A stretch of DNA of 64,000 nt from positions 19,131,363 to 19,195,362 of the forward strand of contig JALGPY010000010.1 of NCBI GenBank assembly GCA_023055425.1, read 5' to 3'. A program made the translations under genes and the position numbers. The stretch is from Linanthus parryae. Its lineage: Eukaryota; Streptophyta; Magnoliopsida; Ericales; Polemoniaceae. Below are positions 24,043 to 35,555 of the stretch, one piece after another. Position 1 is the first letter of the stretch, and every line of letters starts with the position of its first letter. The notes under the pieces are model-generated. The model was not told the DNA's origin, made no database searches, and was given only the letters and a program-made list of their open reading frames with translations.

Positions 24043-25922
24043 AATTTAATCAATGCTTCAACAGGCTATTAGACCAAGTGTAGAATTTGGATTCATACTC
24101 AGAGTCAACCATATTAGGTGGTCTAACTCCTTTTGGAACCCAAATCTGTTTCACTTGTCCCTTAAGCTGATAAGGATAGGTATTCCTCATTATGTGAGGT
24201 TCTGTCCTTCTAAAGGGGCAAGTTACTTTTACATGTCAAATTTTACAGCAGTAATGACACTTTGGAGAATGTCTACTTCCTGCTTTCACAAAAGTGGTTT
24301 GGCTGTTTCTTGAAAATGTGGATTATATCCAATTCCACTTTTGTATACAGAATGCAGACTTCCTCCAAGCATAAGACTTAGCTTCTGTTCTGAGCCAGCA
24401 AAAGTTAAAAGAATTTTCTTGGATTCTTGAAGCTTACTAGTCAATGAAGTATTTTGTTGTTCTAAATTATTAGAATGATTTTTTAGATCAACAAACTTGT
24501 CAGTTAAAATAGTGTTTTTATCAACTACTTCTTTGACTTGTGATTTCAAAACTTTGAATCTACTGTCCAAGGCTTTGAAGTCACTGGCAATTTTTAACTA
24601 GTAGTTTCAAGAATTTTGTTCTGAAAAAACAAATCTAAATTTTCTTTTGCCTGCTCATGAACCTTCATTTTCAAAGAATCAATCTCATTCCTGTAACTCT
24701 CCTCATTTAAAAACATTCTTTTGAGAATTTTAGGCAATAAATTAAAAGGACTAGATAAGAGATTTTTTTACCATATCTTCAATAGGCTTCTGAGTAGAAT
24801 GGTCCTCTTGATGTCCAGCCATTATACAAACATTTTCTTGCTCCTCATCAGAATCTGAGTCTGAAGAATCTGAATCACTCCATGAGGCTACCATTTACTT
24901 CTTCCTTATGTTATCATTTTCCTTCTTTTAAAATTTTATGTTCTTCTTCTTTTGATGGAAATCTCTTACCAAGTGATCTGCATCTCCACATTCAAGCAAT
25001 TCATAACTTTAGGTTTATATGACTGTGAAGAAGACTTACCTTTCTTATCCTTGCTGGTTGAGGATCTGAACTTCTCTTTGTTATAATCCTTGTTCCCAGA
25101 GTTTCTCTTTTTCTTGAGAATTCTGGCAAAGGCTTAGGAAATCAAGGCTAAGGCCTCATCATCATCATCATCATCATCATCTTCTGGTTCAAGGCTTTGG
25201 GATTTTTCATTGCCTTTTGCCTTGAGTGCCAGATTCTTGATATTGTCACTCAATTCACCATCAACCTCCTTCATAGAGATCTCATGAGTGAGTAACTATC
25301 ATTGCAGATCATCAAGTTCCAGGATGCTTAATCCTGAGCTTCTTCAATAGCAGTTGTCTTAGGCTCCCATTCGGCTTTAGGCAAGCTTCTGAGAATCTTC
25401 CTGACTTTTTCTTCACGTGAGAATACTTTTCCCAAAGACTCCAAGTTATTCACAATATCTGTAAACATTTTAAACATATCCTTGATGGATTCATCAGAAT
25501 TCATCTTAAATAGTTCATAGTGCCTCAAAAGGATATTAATATTTGTCTGCTTGACTTGACTAGTTCCTTCATAGGTAACAGTCAACTTATCCCAGACCTC
25601 CTTTGCATTTTTGTAGTTGGATATCCTGTTGAACTCATCTGCACTATGAGCACAACATAATAAGTTCAAAGCTTTGGAATTTTTTGATACCTTTTCCAGT
25701 TCAGTAACTGAGAGATCTTCATCAGGTTTGACACTTCTAACACCATTGACAGTAGTATAGAACAAGTTTGGCCCATTCACAATAATAGACCAAAGTTCCA
25801 TGTCCTGATCTATGATGAACATTTTCATCAATGCCTTCCAATGCAAAAAATTATCACCACAGAACAATGGAGGTTTATTGGATGCCCTTCCCGTGAGAAA
25901 ACTCCTTCACCTACAAAACTCA
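24043..25922 (-). pseudogene. gag: E2 gag (UBN2-type) with coiled coil
   Basis: The best open part is 25867-25328 (179 aa): FCGDNFLHWKALMKMF, then EVWDKLTVTYEGTSQVKQ, then VRKILRSLPKAEWEPK. This is the gag pattern of Sireviruses. A likely start ATG at 25922 is out of frame with it, implying a small indel near the N-terminus. Zinc-knuckle traces occur near 24990 and 24250. Between them 24570-24286 encodes a Leu/Lys-rich coiled-coil segment. Several stops separate these parts. The ATC microsatellite at 25156-25182 encodes an aspartate run. Confidence 0.85.
25156..25182. repeat. ATC trinucleotide repeat in E2 gag
   Basis: About eight ATC units occur. On the minus strand they give an Asp-rich stretch. 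Confidence 0.9.
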
Positions 25923-25960
25923 TTGTCACAAGATTATTAGATCTCTAAACTGTGACCCAA

Positions 25961-25973
25961 AGCTCTAATACCA
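25961..25973 (-). other. Primer-binding site of E2
   Basis: On the minus strand it reads TGGTATTAGAGCT next to the 5' LTR. This is one change (C to T) within the TGGTATCAGAGC tRNA-Met primer site, plus the usual divergence after it. Confidence 0.85.
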
Positions 25974-25975
25974 AT

Positions 25976-27394
25976 TGAAAGTGTGTAATATAGGTGTACA
26001 CAGGTATATAAAAACTCTAGAGGGGGGAGTTGAATAGAGTATGCTAGCTTTTGCCAAAATACAAGTTTTTGAAACTTAAGTTGAGCAAACTGTTGATATC
26101 TCAAAGCTTTGAAAAGGATTTGTGAAGCTTGAAGATATAACATCAGAGTATAGAGGCTTCAAATCTTTGAGACCAGGATAGCTCCAAAGCTTTGAAACTT
26201 TCAATATAAACTGAAAATAAATGCAGCAAAAGTAAATAGCAAATACACATAGAATTTACAGAGTTCAGTCACAATTGGACCTAGTCTCTGCCTGAGGGAT
26301 CTAATCCATCCAGTATTAAAACACAAATTCTTATTAATCACCCAGATTTAGCCCTAGATCTCAAGCTTAAGTGAGCTACCTTACACTTATACAGCTTGTG
26401 GTTCCCAACCGATCTAGTTACAGGCTACAACCTGTTGAAACAATAAGAACCAACTACTATTTTTAGTGAGGTTTTAGAGATGAAGAATAAATGATAAAAT
26501 TAAGTACAAGAAGAAGAACTCAGAGTAGATAAAATGTTTAAGCCTGGAAGTGTTCTTCTGAGTGTGAATGATCTTCAGTCTGCTTGATAGTTGAGTCCAT
26601 GAATGATTTGAAGAACTGTATGAAGTTGATCTTACCAGTATGTTGCTCTCTTCAAAATCACGATCTATCTCAATCATTTAACTCTCTGCAATTCAAATTT
26701 AAATTGCTGCTTTCAGTCTGCAACTAACTTGGGAGATTTCAGGACCAGAATTTATAAAATATCTCCTTTATGATAAGCTCCAATCAACATCTATATTTGA
26801 ATGAATTGCTGGTCTGTTTATGGACGTTGGAGTGTCCAACAAACCTGCATATACTCAGCAAACAGGATCAAACAAATAACAATACAATCTAGCAAAAAGA
26901 TCTGCTTAAAACAGCAACTATCAGTTCATAAGAAAACTATGCTAGATGTGTCTGCTGACAGTTCAGAGTTAAGAAATATATTCAATCTCAGGAATATATC
27001 AAGTAACTAATATAGAACACACAATAATAGACAATGATCAGCTTATATCAAGTTCTTAGTATCACTGAATCCACCTGCATACAGGAAGATAATTGAATGA
27101 ACTTAGCAGTAATGAGTAACCAAAATATCTCAAAGCTTTGAAGCTTTGCCTGCTAACTTCACCAGAATGAACATTGGATTTTCAATCCAACTTTGTCCTG
27201 CAATAATCAACTTAGAACATAGATTGCTAACTGCATTCATATAATTAATCCATATCATAATCAAATCATAACCAAAACCATGACAAAAACAGTTAGATAA
27301 TTCAGCATATAAAAATGCTACAGTAACTCAAAGCTTTGAAGCTAAGGTACTTAGCAGTTTCTTATGCTTGTGTTTCTGACTTTCATCATCAAGG
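25976..27394 (-). repeat. 5' LTR of E2, main part
   Basis: It starts TGAAAGTGTG beside the primer site and follows the left LTR closely (for example TTGGAGTGTCCAACAAAC near 26830 and 18105). It is interrupted by E3 at 27394/27395 and resumes at 35488. It holds four perfect CAAAGCTTTG palindromes (26102, 26185, 27131, 27329). Confidence 0.92.
27390..27394. repeat. Target-site duplication of E3, left copy (CAAGG)
   Basis: CAAGG precedes E3 and recurs at 35488-35492. The uninterrupted sequence in the other E2 LTR reads TCATCAAGGAGCTA. Confidence 0.95.
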
Positions 27395-28889
27395 TGTTGG
27401 GATTTGATTCATGGATGCGCAACGGAAACAATAATAAACCATGCAAAACCCTCCAATGATCACAAGTCAAGAGACATAACGATGGTAAGGGAAGAAATCA
27501 ATAACACACCTTAGGGTTTCTCCTTTGATGACTTCAAACGCGAATTGTGTCACGTCTCTACGGTTGATCCACGCCTAGAGGTGAGATCTAGATCCTCCAA
27601 ATCCTTGTGCTAGCTAGGAATAATGGAGGAGGAAGAAAGAACCAAGAAACAATGGAGCACCAAGAGGTAGGGCGGCACCCTTTAGGCCGACTGGTAGGGG
27701 GCGGCAATCCCAAGGGGGTTTGGCCCCTTTTGGGACTTGCTCTCTCTCTCCTTTTCTCTCCCACTCACTTATGTTATGAGCATTAGTGCGGGAAGGAAGG
27801 AAGGAGCATCCTTTATATAGTCCAACAACTCCTTGTTAACTACCTAAAGGCCTTATTCTAGTCCTACTAGAATTCGGATTAGTCCCCTAGTTCTAATCAT
27901 GTCCATACATGGATTAGTTCGATTTGGCCATTAATCCTAATCATGTCTCTACATGAATTAGGCCAACTTGCATATTAGTCCTACGAAGTTAGCAAGTTGT
28001 TGCGATTTGATCCTTCTAATTAATTAATCATATTAATTAATTATTTCCCATGTCTAGTTCACCCCTATATGGCGTGTGACCCCATAGGCTCTATTTAGTT
28101 GGTAGTAACTATTTACTAATATGGAGCGGCCTCTAGCAAGATATCCATTCTAGCCAACAAATAGAATAGTCATCATGACAAACCTTGTGCAAGTAATTGT
28201 CTCATCCCTTTGTCCCAATATCCGGATTGGACACGAGACATACAAGTCACACTCGTATATCCAATCCATAGTTTCTCGATCCTGGGAATAGCCTTATTCG
28301 TGCAAATAACATCAATATCCCATATTGATTTATTTGAGTCTGGCCAGACATTTTATAAGCACTATCCCTCAAGTAGCCTAGGATATTTTCTCCCGTTATG
28401 TGGGAGGGACAAATTCTATCTACGTCCACTACGATCTCTAAGCTTGCTTCTTATTGTATCCAGTACACGCCTTTATAGCTACCCAGTTACGGTGTAGCGT
28501 TTGACGCTACCAAAATCACAATAATCCACAACTAGAATATCTAGTGACTTCAAGTCTAAGGATGACAATACTGTTGCACCGCGAGAAGCGCTTGTGAATT
28601 AACATAACGTGTATGTAGCCTTCTCCGAGATGGGTCAATCCAGTATGCCATTACTCCTAATGCATTCCCATGTGTTGGATCATGATATCTCCATATCAAT
28701 CCAACCGCATACTAGTCTATAGATGATTGTCCTATTAATCATTATAATCGACTAGGGATATTTAAGAATATAACACTTATATTCTAAGGACTTCATTCAT
28801 GTTATCATATCTCTATATCGATATCATAATGAATCGTAAATCCATAAATGTCACAATTAATTGATTGCCTCTAGGGCACAATTCCAACA
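27395..28889 (-). repeat. 3' LTR of E3
   Basis: The LTR starts TGTTGGGATTTG and ends ATTCCAACA on the plus strand. It has the TATA box at about 27811-27822 and is related to the E-A LTR throughout. Around 27890-27965 it has a block of TAATCATGTC...ACATG...ATTAG repeats that E-A lacks. Confidence 0.95.
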
Positions 28890-28903
28890 GTCTTCCACTT
28901 GTA
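28890..28903 (-). other. Polypurine tract of E3
   Basis: On the minus strand it reads ACAAGTGGAAGACTG with the LTR start, one or two changes from the E-A tract. Confidence 0.75.
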
Positions 28904-31570
28904 CTAGAGTCAATCTCCTGCATCATATGCCTATTGATCTAGCGCGGCCTTCCATGCTTACACTGCGTAGAGGCAAGACATCCGCTGGTGCTTTACAAAT
29001 ATTCACATCTCCTCTATCAACAATTTGATTGAGATTGAATATTCTGAGTAAGTGCATCTCATGCAGTAATTTTCTCAGTCCTCTATGTTAGAATCGGTGA
29101 CTGAATCTTGCCTGGAACCTTTCTAGCTCACAGTCGCTCCCACTAGGGCAGAACATAAAACTCGACTTGTAATCTGAAATCTTCTTTGTCAGATTTGAAG
29201 TTCGCATCACGGTAACCCCTTACAGCAAACTCATCATATCCTCTATTTATAAAAAATTCATCCTTAGTGCTTCTCAAGTACTAAAGGATAATCTTGATAA
29301 TTTATCCAGTGACCCTCACACAGATTTGACTGGTATCTTTGTGTCATGCCTTATGACACATCTATCCTAGTACATTCCATGGCATATCTCGTGAATCTAA
29401 TTCATACGGTCCATTCCCAATCTAATTGGAAAGACAATAGCCTTCCAAAGACTAATTCCATGTGACATGGGTAAGAATCAATATTCTTTTCAACACCTTT
29501 GTCAATTTATGTACTATGACCTAAGCTATACAACCATCTTGATCTACCTCAATAGATCTTCACAAGTTGCTTCGCTTAAGTCTACCATTAGAAAGTCAAC
29601 TCCCTAGTCAATCTGCGTAAGACTGCCAAGTATGGGCAACATTCCCAATGATTAAGTATGTCTCCACATACAAGACCAGAAACATAACTGTGCTCCCACT
29701 AACCTTCTTGTAGACACAAGTCTCATCTTCAATTTTGATGGAACCAAACTCCTTTGATTACATCATCAATTTGAAGAGTCCAACTCCTAGAAGCTTGATC
29801 CAATCTATAAATAGATTGCTACAAGCAAGATGCGAATGGATTTAAGCATCACAATTGGGGAAAGATTTTGTCATAGTCTATAATATGAGCTCACATGAAA
29901 TCCCTTTCCTACCAATTTTCCCTTAAAGGTAATCATATTACCATCCATGTTGGTTTCCTCATAACCCACTTGCACCCTATGGGTCCTACCCTTCAGGTGG
30001 TTCCATCAAAATCTATACTTTGCTGGTATACATGGATTCCATATCGTATCTCATGGCTCCAAGCCATTTCTGAGAGTATGGCCACACGTGGCCATCTCAT
30101 AGGTTGTAGGCTCATTTTGATGAGCAATATATTAGGTGTTATGATAAATCCTTATTTCTCTAGTCCCTTGAAATATCCTACCTGACCTACGAGGTTCTTG
30201 TGTTATCTGAGTAGGTTGCTCCACAACACCTTGTGATCCTGCTCATGTTCCATCAAACGGATCAATGTTCTATTGTGGTTCTTGAACTTTTCAAGTTCTA
30301 CTGTCCTCCCACTGTTTCTTTTAGAGACAATCTCTTTTTAGAAACACTGTGGTCTGAGCAACAAACAGTTTGTTCTTGATTGAGTTGTAGAAATAATATC
30401 TTTTCAGAATATCCCACAAAACATTTATCTGACTTGGGTCCAAGTTTATTTGTAAACTCTTTTACATAAACGTCATAACCCCAAATATTTATGAATGACA
30501 TACTAGGACACTTCCTATTCCACATCTCATAAGGTGTCATTCATAATCATTTTTTGATGGAACAAGGTTAAGGGCGAAATTTGCTGTAATTAGAACATAG
30601 CCCCAAAAGTAAACTGGAAGTCCTGTTTGACTCATCTTGGACCGAACTGTGTCCTACATGGTTTGAAATCTCCTCTTAGACACGTCAAACCCATGTGGCG
30701 TGCTAGGTGGAGCGAGTTTTGGATCATATCCAACACTCCCATGGATTCTTGTCAAACTCTTGGCTCAAGTACTTTCCTCTATGATCCAATCGTAGAGCCT
30801 AAGTACTTTTGCCAAGCTGGTTCTCTACTTCATTCCTGAATACTTTGAACAATTCAAAGGATTCTGATTTGTTTCTTCCTAAGATACACAAATCCATATT
30901 TCTCTGATCCCATCAGTAAATATGATGAAGTACTGAAAATCATCTTTAGCATTTTTGCTTAGCGGACTTCATACATAAATATGTATGATTCCCAAAAGAT
31001 CATATCTTTGCCCAATAGTCTTACATGTCTCATATGATTCAATAATCAAATGAGTTCCAGAATTCATCCACATGGTTTCTAGATATGTATCTCTTATTTA
31101 TGAGGCCTAAGCAATAATTACTAAAGATAAGAGAAGTTCATATCATTATATGCTAACTCCTTGGTATAAATGTTATAGATGAAATTATCATGATGAAGGA
31201 TATACAATCCACTTAGACAGAATTGCATTACAATAATGCATATCATAATAAATGGATCAACATTTGTCCTTTAGTATGATAAGGAGCTTTCTTGTCCAAA
31301 CAAGAAACTATGATAATGGTCCTACTCATAGCAGGGACATAATCACTTTTGTCTAATTCATGAACAAGTTCATAGAGATAGAAATAATTCCCTACAGCTA
31401 ATTCAGCAACCCCTTGCTTCATTGCCCCACGTGTAGGATTATTTCTTCCTTATCCAATTGTTTTCCATCTCTTGAGATCCTCACAGTTCTATAAATGTGA
31501 GATCCTCATGTAGTATCATATACTCGTGATGATGAGATAGACACATTGATTTCTATAACAAAATACCAAT
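28904..31570 (-). pseudogene. pol: E3 pol remnant
   Basis: On the minus strand are protease traces near 31500, the integrase C-terminal region at 30540-30298 (MTPYEMWNRKCPSMSFINIW) and RT traces at 30000-28920. The RNase H end is shortened by roughly 180 bp compared with E-A. Frames are broken every few dozen codons. The peptides resemble the E1 and E4 remnants more than E-A (for example CPSMSF, shared with E4). No protein is expected. Confidence 0.85.
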
Positions 31571-32272
31571 ATTGGAATCAATAATTCCTTTATTACTTAC
31601 TTCCAGGTACTTTGGGTAGTCTCTCTTCCTCTGCACCACCTATGGGACTCCAGGGCAACTTGGTTTTAGCAACAGGCTTGCTTTATACCCATGGGGTCGG
31701 CGCAAACTATTTTTCCTTGCCCATGTTGTTATCCATTAACAACTTTGCCCATACCCATTATTAGTGTTTTGTTTTAGTGATTTTTCAATCATATTGAGTA
31801 AATCAATTTTAAAACAAAAATATAATTGCTTCCAATGCAATTCTTGGTCCACTTGGGTGAATAACCGTTTATTCTTAATCTATCTCATAGATAATGCATA
31901 TTCACTAATGTTTCAATCATATTGAATTAGTATATTTGCATAACCCAAAGTGGAGCAACTCTTCAAACCTTTTATGTCTAGCTCGCCCTTTTGAAAGAGT
32001 TTCTTTCAATGTATGATCATATCATACTTCTCCATGTCTCTCTTCTTGATTCCAAAGCTCAGAATTCATGGTAGCTAGCATGAGGTAAGTCATAACCAAA
32101 GAACCATTCTTTGATATTCCTTCCATTATGTTTTAGTGTGTTTTGGTAGTTGGTAGGAAGAGAACTTTATGTTCTACGATGTACAACAATTTCTCTTTTA
32201 TTTGAGAAAAATTCTCAATTTTATACAAGTCTAAAAAATAGATAATTTGCGTTTTTATTTGTTTACTGCCAT
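31571..32272 (-). pseudogene. gag: E3 gag remnant
   Basis: The start ATG at 32272 (MAVNK, then a stop) matches the MALNKQ start of E4 and E5. Further gag homology to E4 lies at 31980-32120. The zinc-knuckle region near 31620-31680 is unrecognisable. The frame is not open. Confidence 0.7.
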
Positions 32273-33937
32273 GGGTATTCAACATAATAGGATTCTGCAC
32301 ATTTTGTGACGTTTAACTATATTTAATAAGGATTTAATTTGTTAAACAAAGCTACCACTATTTTACTTCGGATTAATAACCCTCAAGATATTAATGCGGA
32401 AAATATCCTTATATTTTCTAGTGGGCCAAGATCCATGTTTCATCTCCTTATGAGCTTGCTTTGGCAAGTCACCCATAATTTGACTACTTTAGGTAGGAAC
32501 AATTCCAATTGCATCCCTTATGCAACTCTTGGTTCAATTGGGAAAATAACTCCTTATTTATCCATCCGTATGGATAATCCCAATTGATTGCCTCTAGGTT
32601 TCTTAATCATATTAATAGCCTAGTTGTGTTCAACCTCTTATTTAAACAGTGCACATTACTAGCTTGTGCCATCACATTCCATCATTATGAACAAATTCGC
32701 CATGCTTTGGCACGCACGAACTTGATAAATCATGATGATAATGAGTGTTTAAATAACGAGAAGGCAAGAACACAATATTTGAATTTTTGAGGGATTTTTA
32801 AATTCAATTTTAATTGTTTTTGTTGATCCACATCAACTAATCTATCTATTTGAGTTTGGGCACAACTCCAAATAATAGATTCGGGTTGTCTAATTATCTT
32901 ATTATCCTAATTGCATGCATCATCCGTACACCAACCACAAAATAATAAGACAATAAAATAAACAAACACAAAACAAAATAAAACATGATGTGAATATGGC
33001 CTTTTCTAGACTAAGATAATTCCAAGCCAGTGGAATTATCTATGAACCCTAAAAGCAAACACATCTCCATGCGATTTCATCTTTTGGTCCATCCTTCATA
33101 GTCATGTGGAATGCTCCATGCTCCATCTTTTGTGGCTCCTTTTGGCTTTGGACTTCTTTTCTTCAATCTTGGCTAACAATATACTCTATCTAGCACTAGC
33201 TAATAACTATACTAAATAAAATAAATCTCACAAGTTGAGAAAAAAAAATGGCTCGCAGGCCATAAAACCCTAATTAATTATTACAATTAATTGATCAGCT
33301 CGCATGCCATAAACCAAAATACAAAAAATAAACATCCACATCAAACCACATCCTAAGGCCATGTTCAATCACCATGCGATTTGCACATAAACAATTAAAA
33401 TCCAATTTTAACGCGCTTGATCAATTTTAATTGATTTTAGGATATTCTAGGGTTAAAACGGTCCATGGGACCCAATAATCCAATTGCCCGGGCCTAAAAC
33501 GTGAACCGAAAAGGCCTAGGGCCGGCCGGCCCGTAGCCCAGGCGGATAGGCCGCGGGCTAGGGCTGCCCCGGCCCCTAGGCCGAGGCTTGCTTGGGCGGC
33601 AAGCAAGGAGGGGAGGTCCCTAGGGGGGGGGGGCGAACCTCCTTTGGGAGTTGTTTCCAAAACAACTCCCTTGCTTGGTGCCCAAGTTTGGTTGTTTCCT
33701 TGTTTGGAAAGAACTCCTTCTTTCCCAAGGATGCCCAAACCCTAGATCTAAGATCCTAAAATTTCTCAAACTCACTAATTCATGCATCCAATGCAAAAAC
33801 TAGATCTTGTTATGATTGATTATTGACAAATTGCATCACATGCTTGATTTGTCTTGTTTTACGCGATAAACAACAATTTTAAGGTGTAAAACTATCAAAA
33901 CGTAACACATAAACCACATTTATGCTCTACGACCTGT
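32273..33937 (-). other. E3 leader region
   Basis: This leader is co-linear with the E-A leader at 5886-7554 and clearly better preserved than the E3 coding region. It includes the shared leader block at 32370-32810 and the GC-rich patch at about 33470-33650. The plus-strand frame at 32339-32587 is antisense and matches the antisense frame of E-A only because the leader DNA is conserved. Confidence 0.8.
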
Positions 33938-33950
33938 GGCTCTGATACCA
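33938..33950 (-). other. Primer-binding site of E3
   Basis: It reads TGGTATCAGAGCC on the minus strand, one base from the 5' LTR, identical to that of E-A. Confidence 0.95.
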
Positions 33951-33951
33951 C

Positions 33952-35487
33952 TATTGGGTTTTTATTCATGGATGCGCAACGGAAACAATAATAAACCATG
34001 CAAAACCCTCCAAGGATCACAAGTCAAGAGACATAACGAAGGTAAGGGAAGAAATCAATAACACACCTTAGGGTTTCTCCTTTTATGACTTCAAACGCGA
34101 ATTGTGTCACGTCTCTACGGTTGATCCACGCGTAGAGGTGAGATCTAGATCCTTCAAATCCTTGTGCTAGCTAGGAAGAATGGAGGAGGAAGAAGGAACC
34201 AAGCAACAATGGAGCACCAAGAGGTGGGGCGGCACCCTTTAGGCCGACGGATAGGGGGCGGAAATCCCAAGGGGGTTCGGCCCCTTTTGGGACTTGCTCT
34301 CTCTCTCCTTTTCTCTCCCACTCACTTATGTTCTGAGAATTAGTGTGGGAAGGAAGGAAGGAGCACCCTTTATATAGTCCAACAACTCCTTGTTAACTAC
34401 CTAAAGGCCTCATTCTAGTCCTACTAGAATTCGGATTAGTCCCCTAGTCCTAATCATGTCCATACATGGATTAGTTCTATTTGGCCATTAATCCTAATCA
34501 TGTCTCTACATGAATTAGGCCACCTTGGCAAATCCTAATCATGTCTCTACATGAATTAGGCCAACTTGCATATTAATCCTACTAAGTTAGCAAGTTGTTG
34601 CGATTTGATCTTTCTAATTAATTAATCATATTAATTAATTATTTCCCATGTCTAGTTCACCCCTATATGGCGTGTGACCCCATAGGCTCTATTTAGTTGG
34701 TAGTAACTATTTACTGATATGGAGCGGCCTCTAGCAAGACATCCATTCTAGCCAACAAATAGAATAGTTATCATGACAAACCTTGTGCAAGTAATTGTCT
34801 CATCCCTTTGTCCCAATATCCGGATTGGACACGAGACATACAAGTCACACTCGTATATCCAATCCATAGTTTCTCGATCCTGGTAATAGCCTTATTCGCG
34901 CATATAACATGAATATCCCATATTGATTTATTTGAGTCTGGCCAGACATTTTATAAGCACTATACCTCGAGTGGCCTAGGATATTTTCTCCCGTTATGTG
35001 GGAGGGACAAATTCTATCTACGTCCACTATGATATCTAAGCTTGCTTCTTATTGTATCCAGTACACGCCTTTATAGCTACCCAGTTACGGTGTAGCGTTT
35101 GACGCTACCAAAATCACAATAATCCACAACTAGAATATCTAGTGACTTCAAGTCTAAGGATGACAATACCGTTGCACCGCGAGAAGCGCTTGTGACTTAA
35201 CATAACGTGTATGTAGCCTTCTCGGAGATGGGTCAATCCAGTATGCCATTACTCCTAATGCATACCCATGTGTTGGATCATGATATCTCCATATCAATCC
35301 AACCCCATACTAGTCTATAGATGATTGTCCTATTAATCATTATAATCGACTAGGGATATTTAAAAATATAACACTTATATTCTAAGGACTTCATTCATGT
35401 TATCGTATCTCTATATGGATAACATAATGAATCGTAAATCCATAAATGTCACAATTAATTGATTGCCTCTAGGGCACAATTCCAACA
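33952..35487 (-). repeat. 5' LTR of E3
   Basis: Its outer base pair is TA instead of TG, a point change. It is 41 bp longer than the partner because of the tandem duplication at 34491-34572. TATA box at about 34368-34380. Confidence 0.95.
34491..34572. repeat. 41-bp tandem duplication in the E3 5' LTR
   Basis: ATCCTAATCATGTCTCTACA occurs at 34491 and again at 34532. The 3' LTR has one copy, so the duplication arose after or during the last transposition. Confidence 0.93.
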
Positions 35488-35550
35488 CAAGGAGCTAAGC
35501 TCTCTGCCTGAATATTCACAATGTAATGTCCATGAGCTTCAGACTTATCA
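35488..35550 (-). repeat. 5' LTR of E2, end part after E3
   Basis: The sequence resumes with CAAGGAGCTAAGC, matching the left LTR at 18660 on, and ends CTTATCA. The next bases ATATA match those before the left LTR. Confidence 0.9.
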
Positions 35551-35555
35551 ATATA

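Larger units (their letters stand above)
27395..35487 (-). mobile_element. E3: Angela-like Ty1/copia retrotransposon inside the E2 LTR
   Basis: This minus-strand element is 8093 bp, with LTRs of 1495 and 1536 bp, CAAGG target duplication, tRNA-Met primer site and polypurine tract. The LTRs are close (about 4 percent different by eye over the first 270 bases, plus one 41-bp duplication). In contrast gag and pol are badly decayed, with short frames and deletions. The insertion therefore looks younger than the decay of its genes, as expected for an element moved in trans. Confidence 0.95.
17264..35550 (-). mobile_element. E2: Sirevirus-type Ty1/copia retrotransposon, opened by E3
   Basis: This minus-strand element has its 5' LTR at the right (25976-27394 plus 35488-35550), gag, pol, a long extra region after pol, and its 3' LTR at the left (17264-18715). 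The gag has the UBN2-type pattern known from Sireviruses (SIRE1 group), and the extra ORF between RNase H and 3' LTR is a mark of that group. The flanks are ATATA on both sides, but in a TA-rich stretch, so the target duplication is only suggestive. Excluding E3 the element is about 10.2 kb. It cannot be autonomous because the RT catalytic core is missing. Confidence 0.9.
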
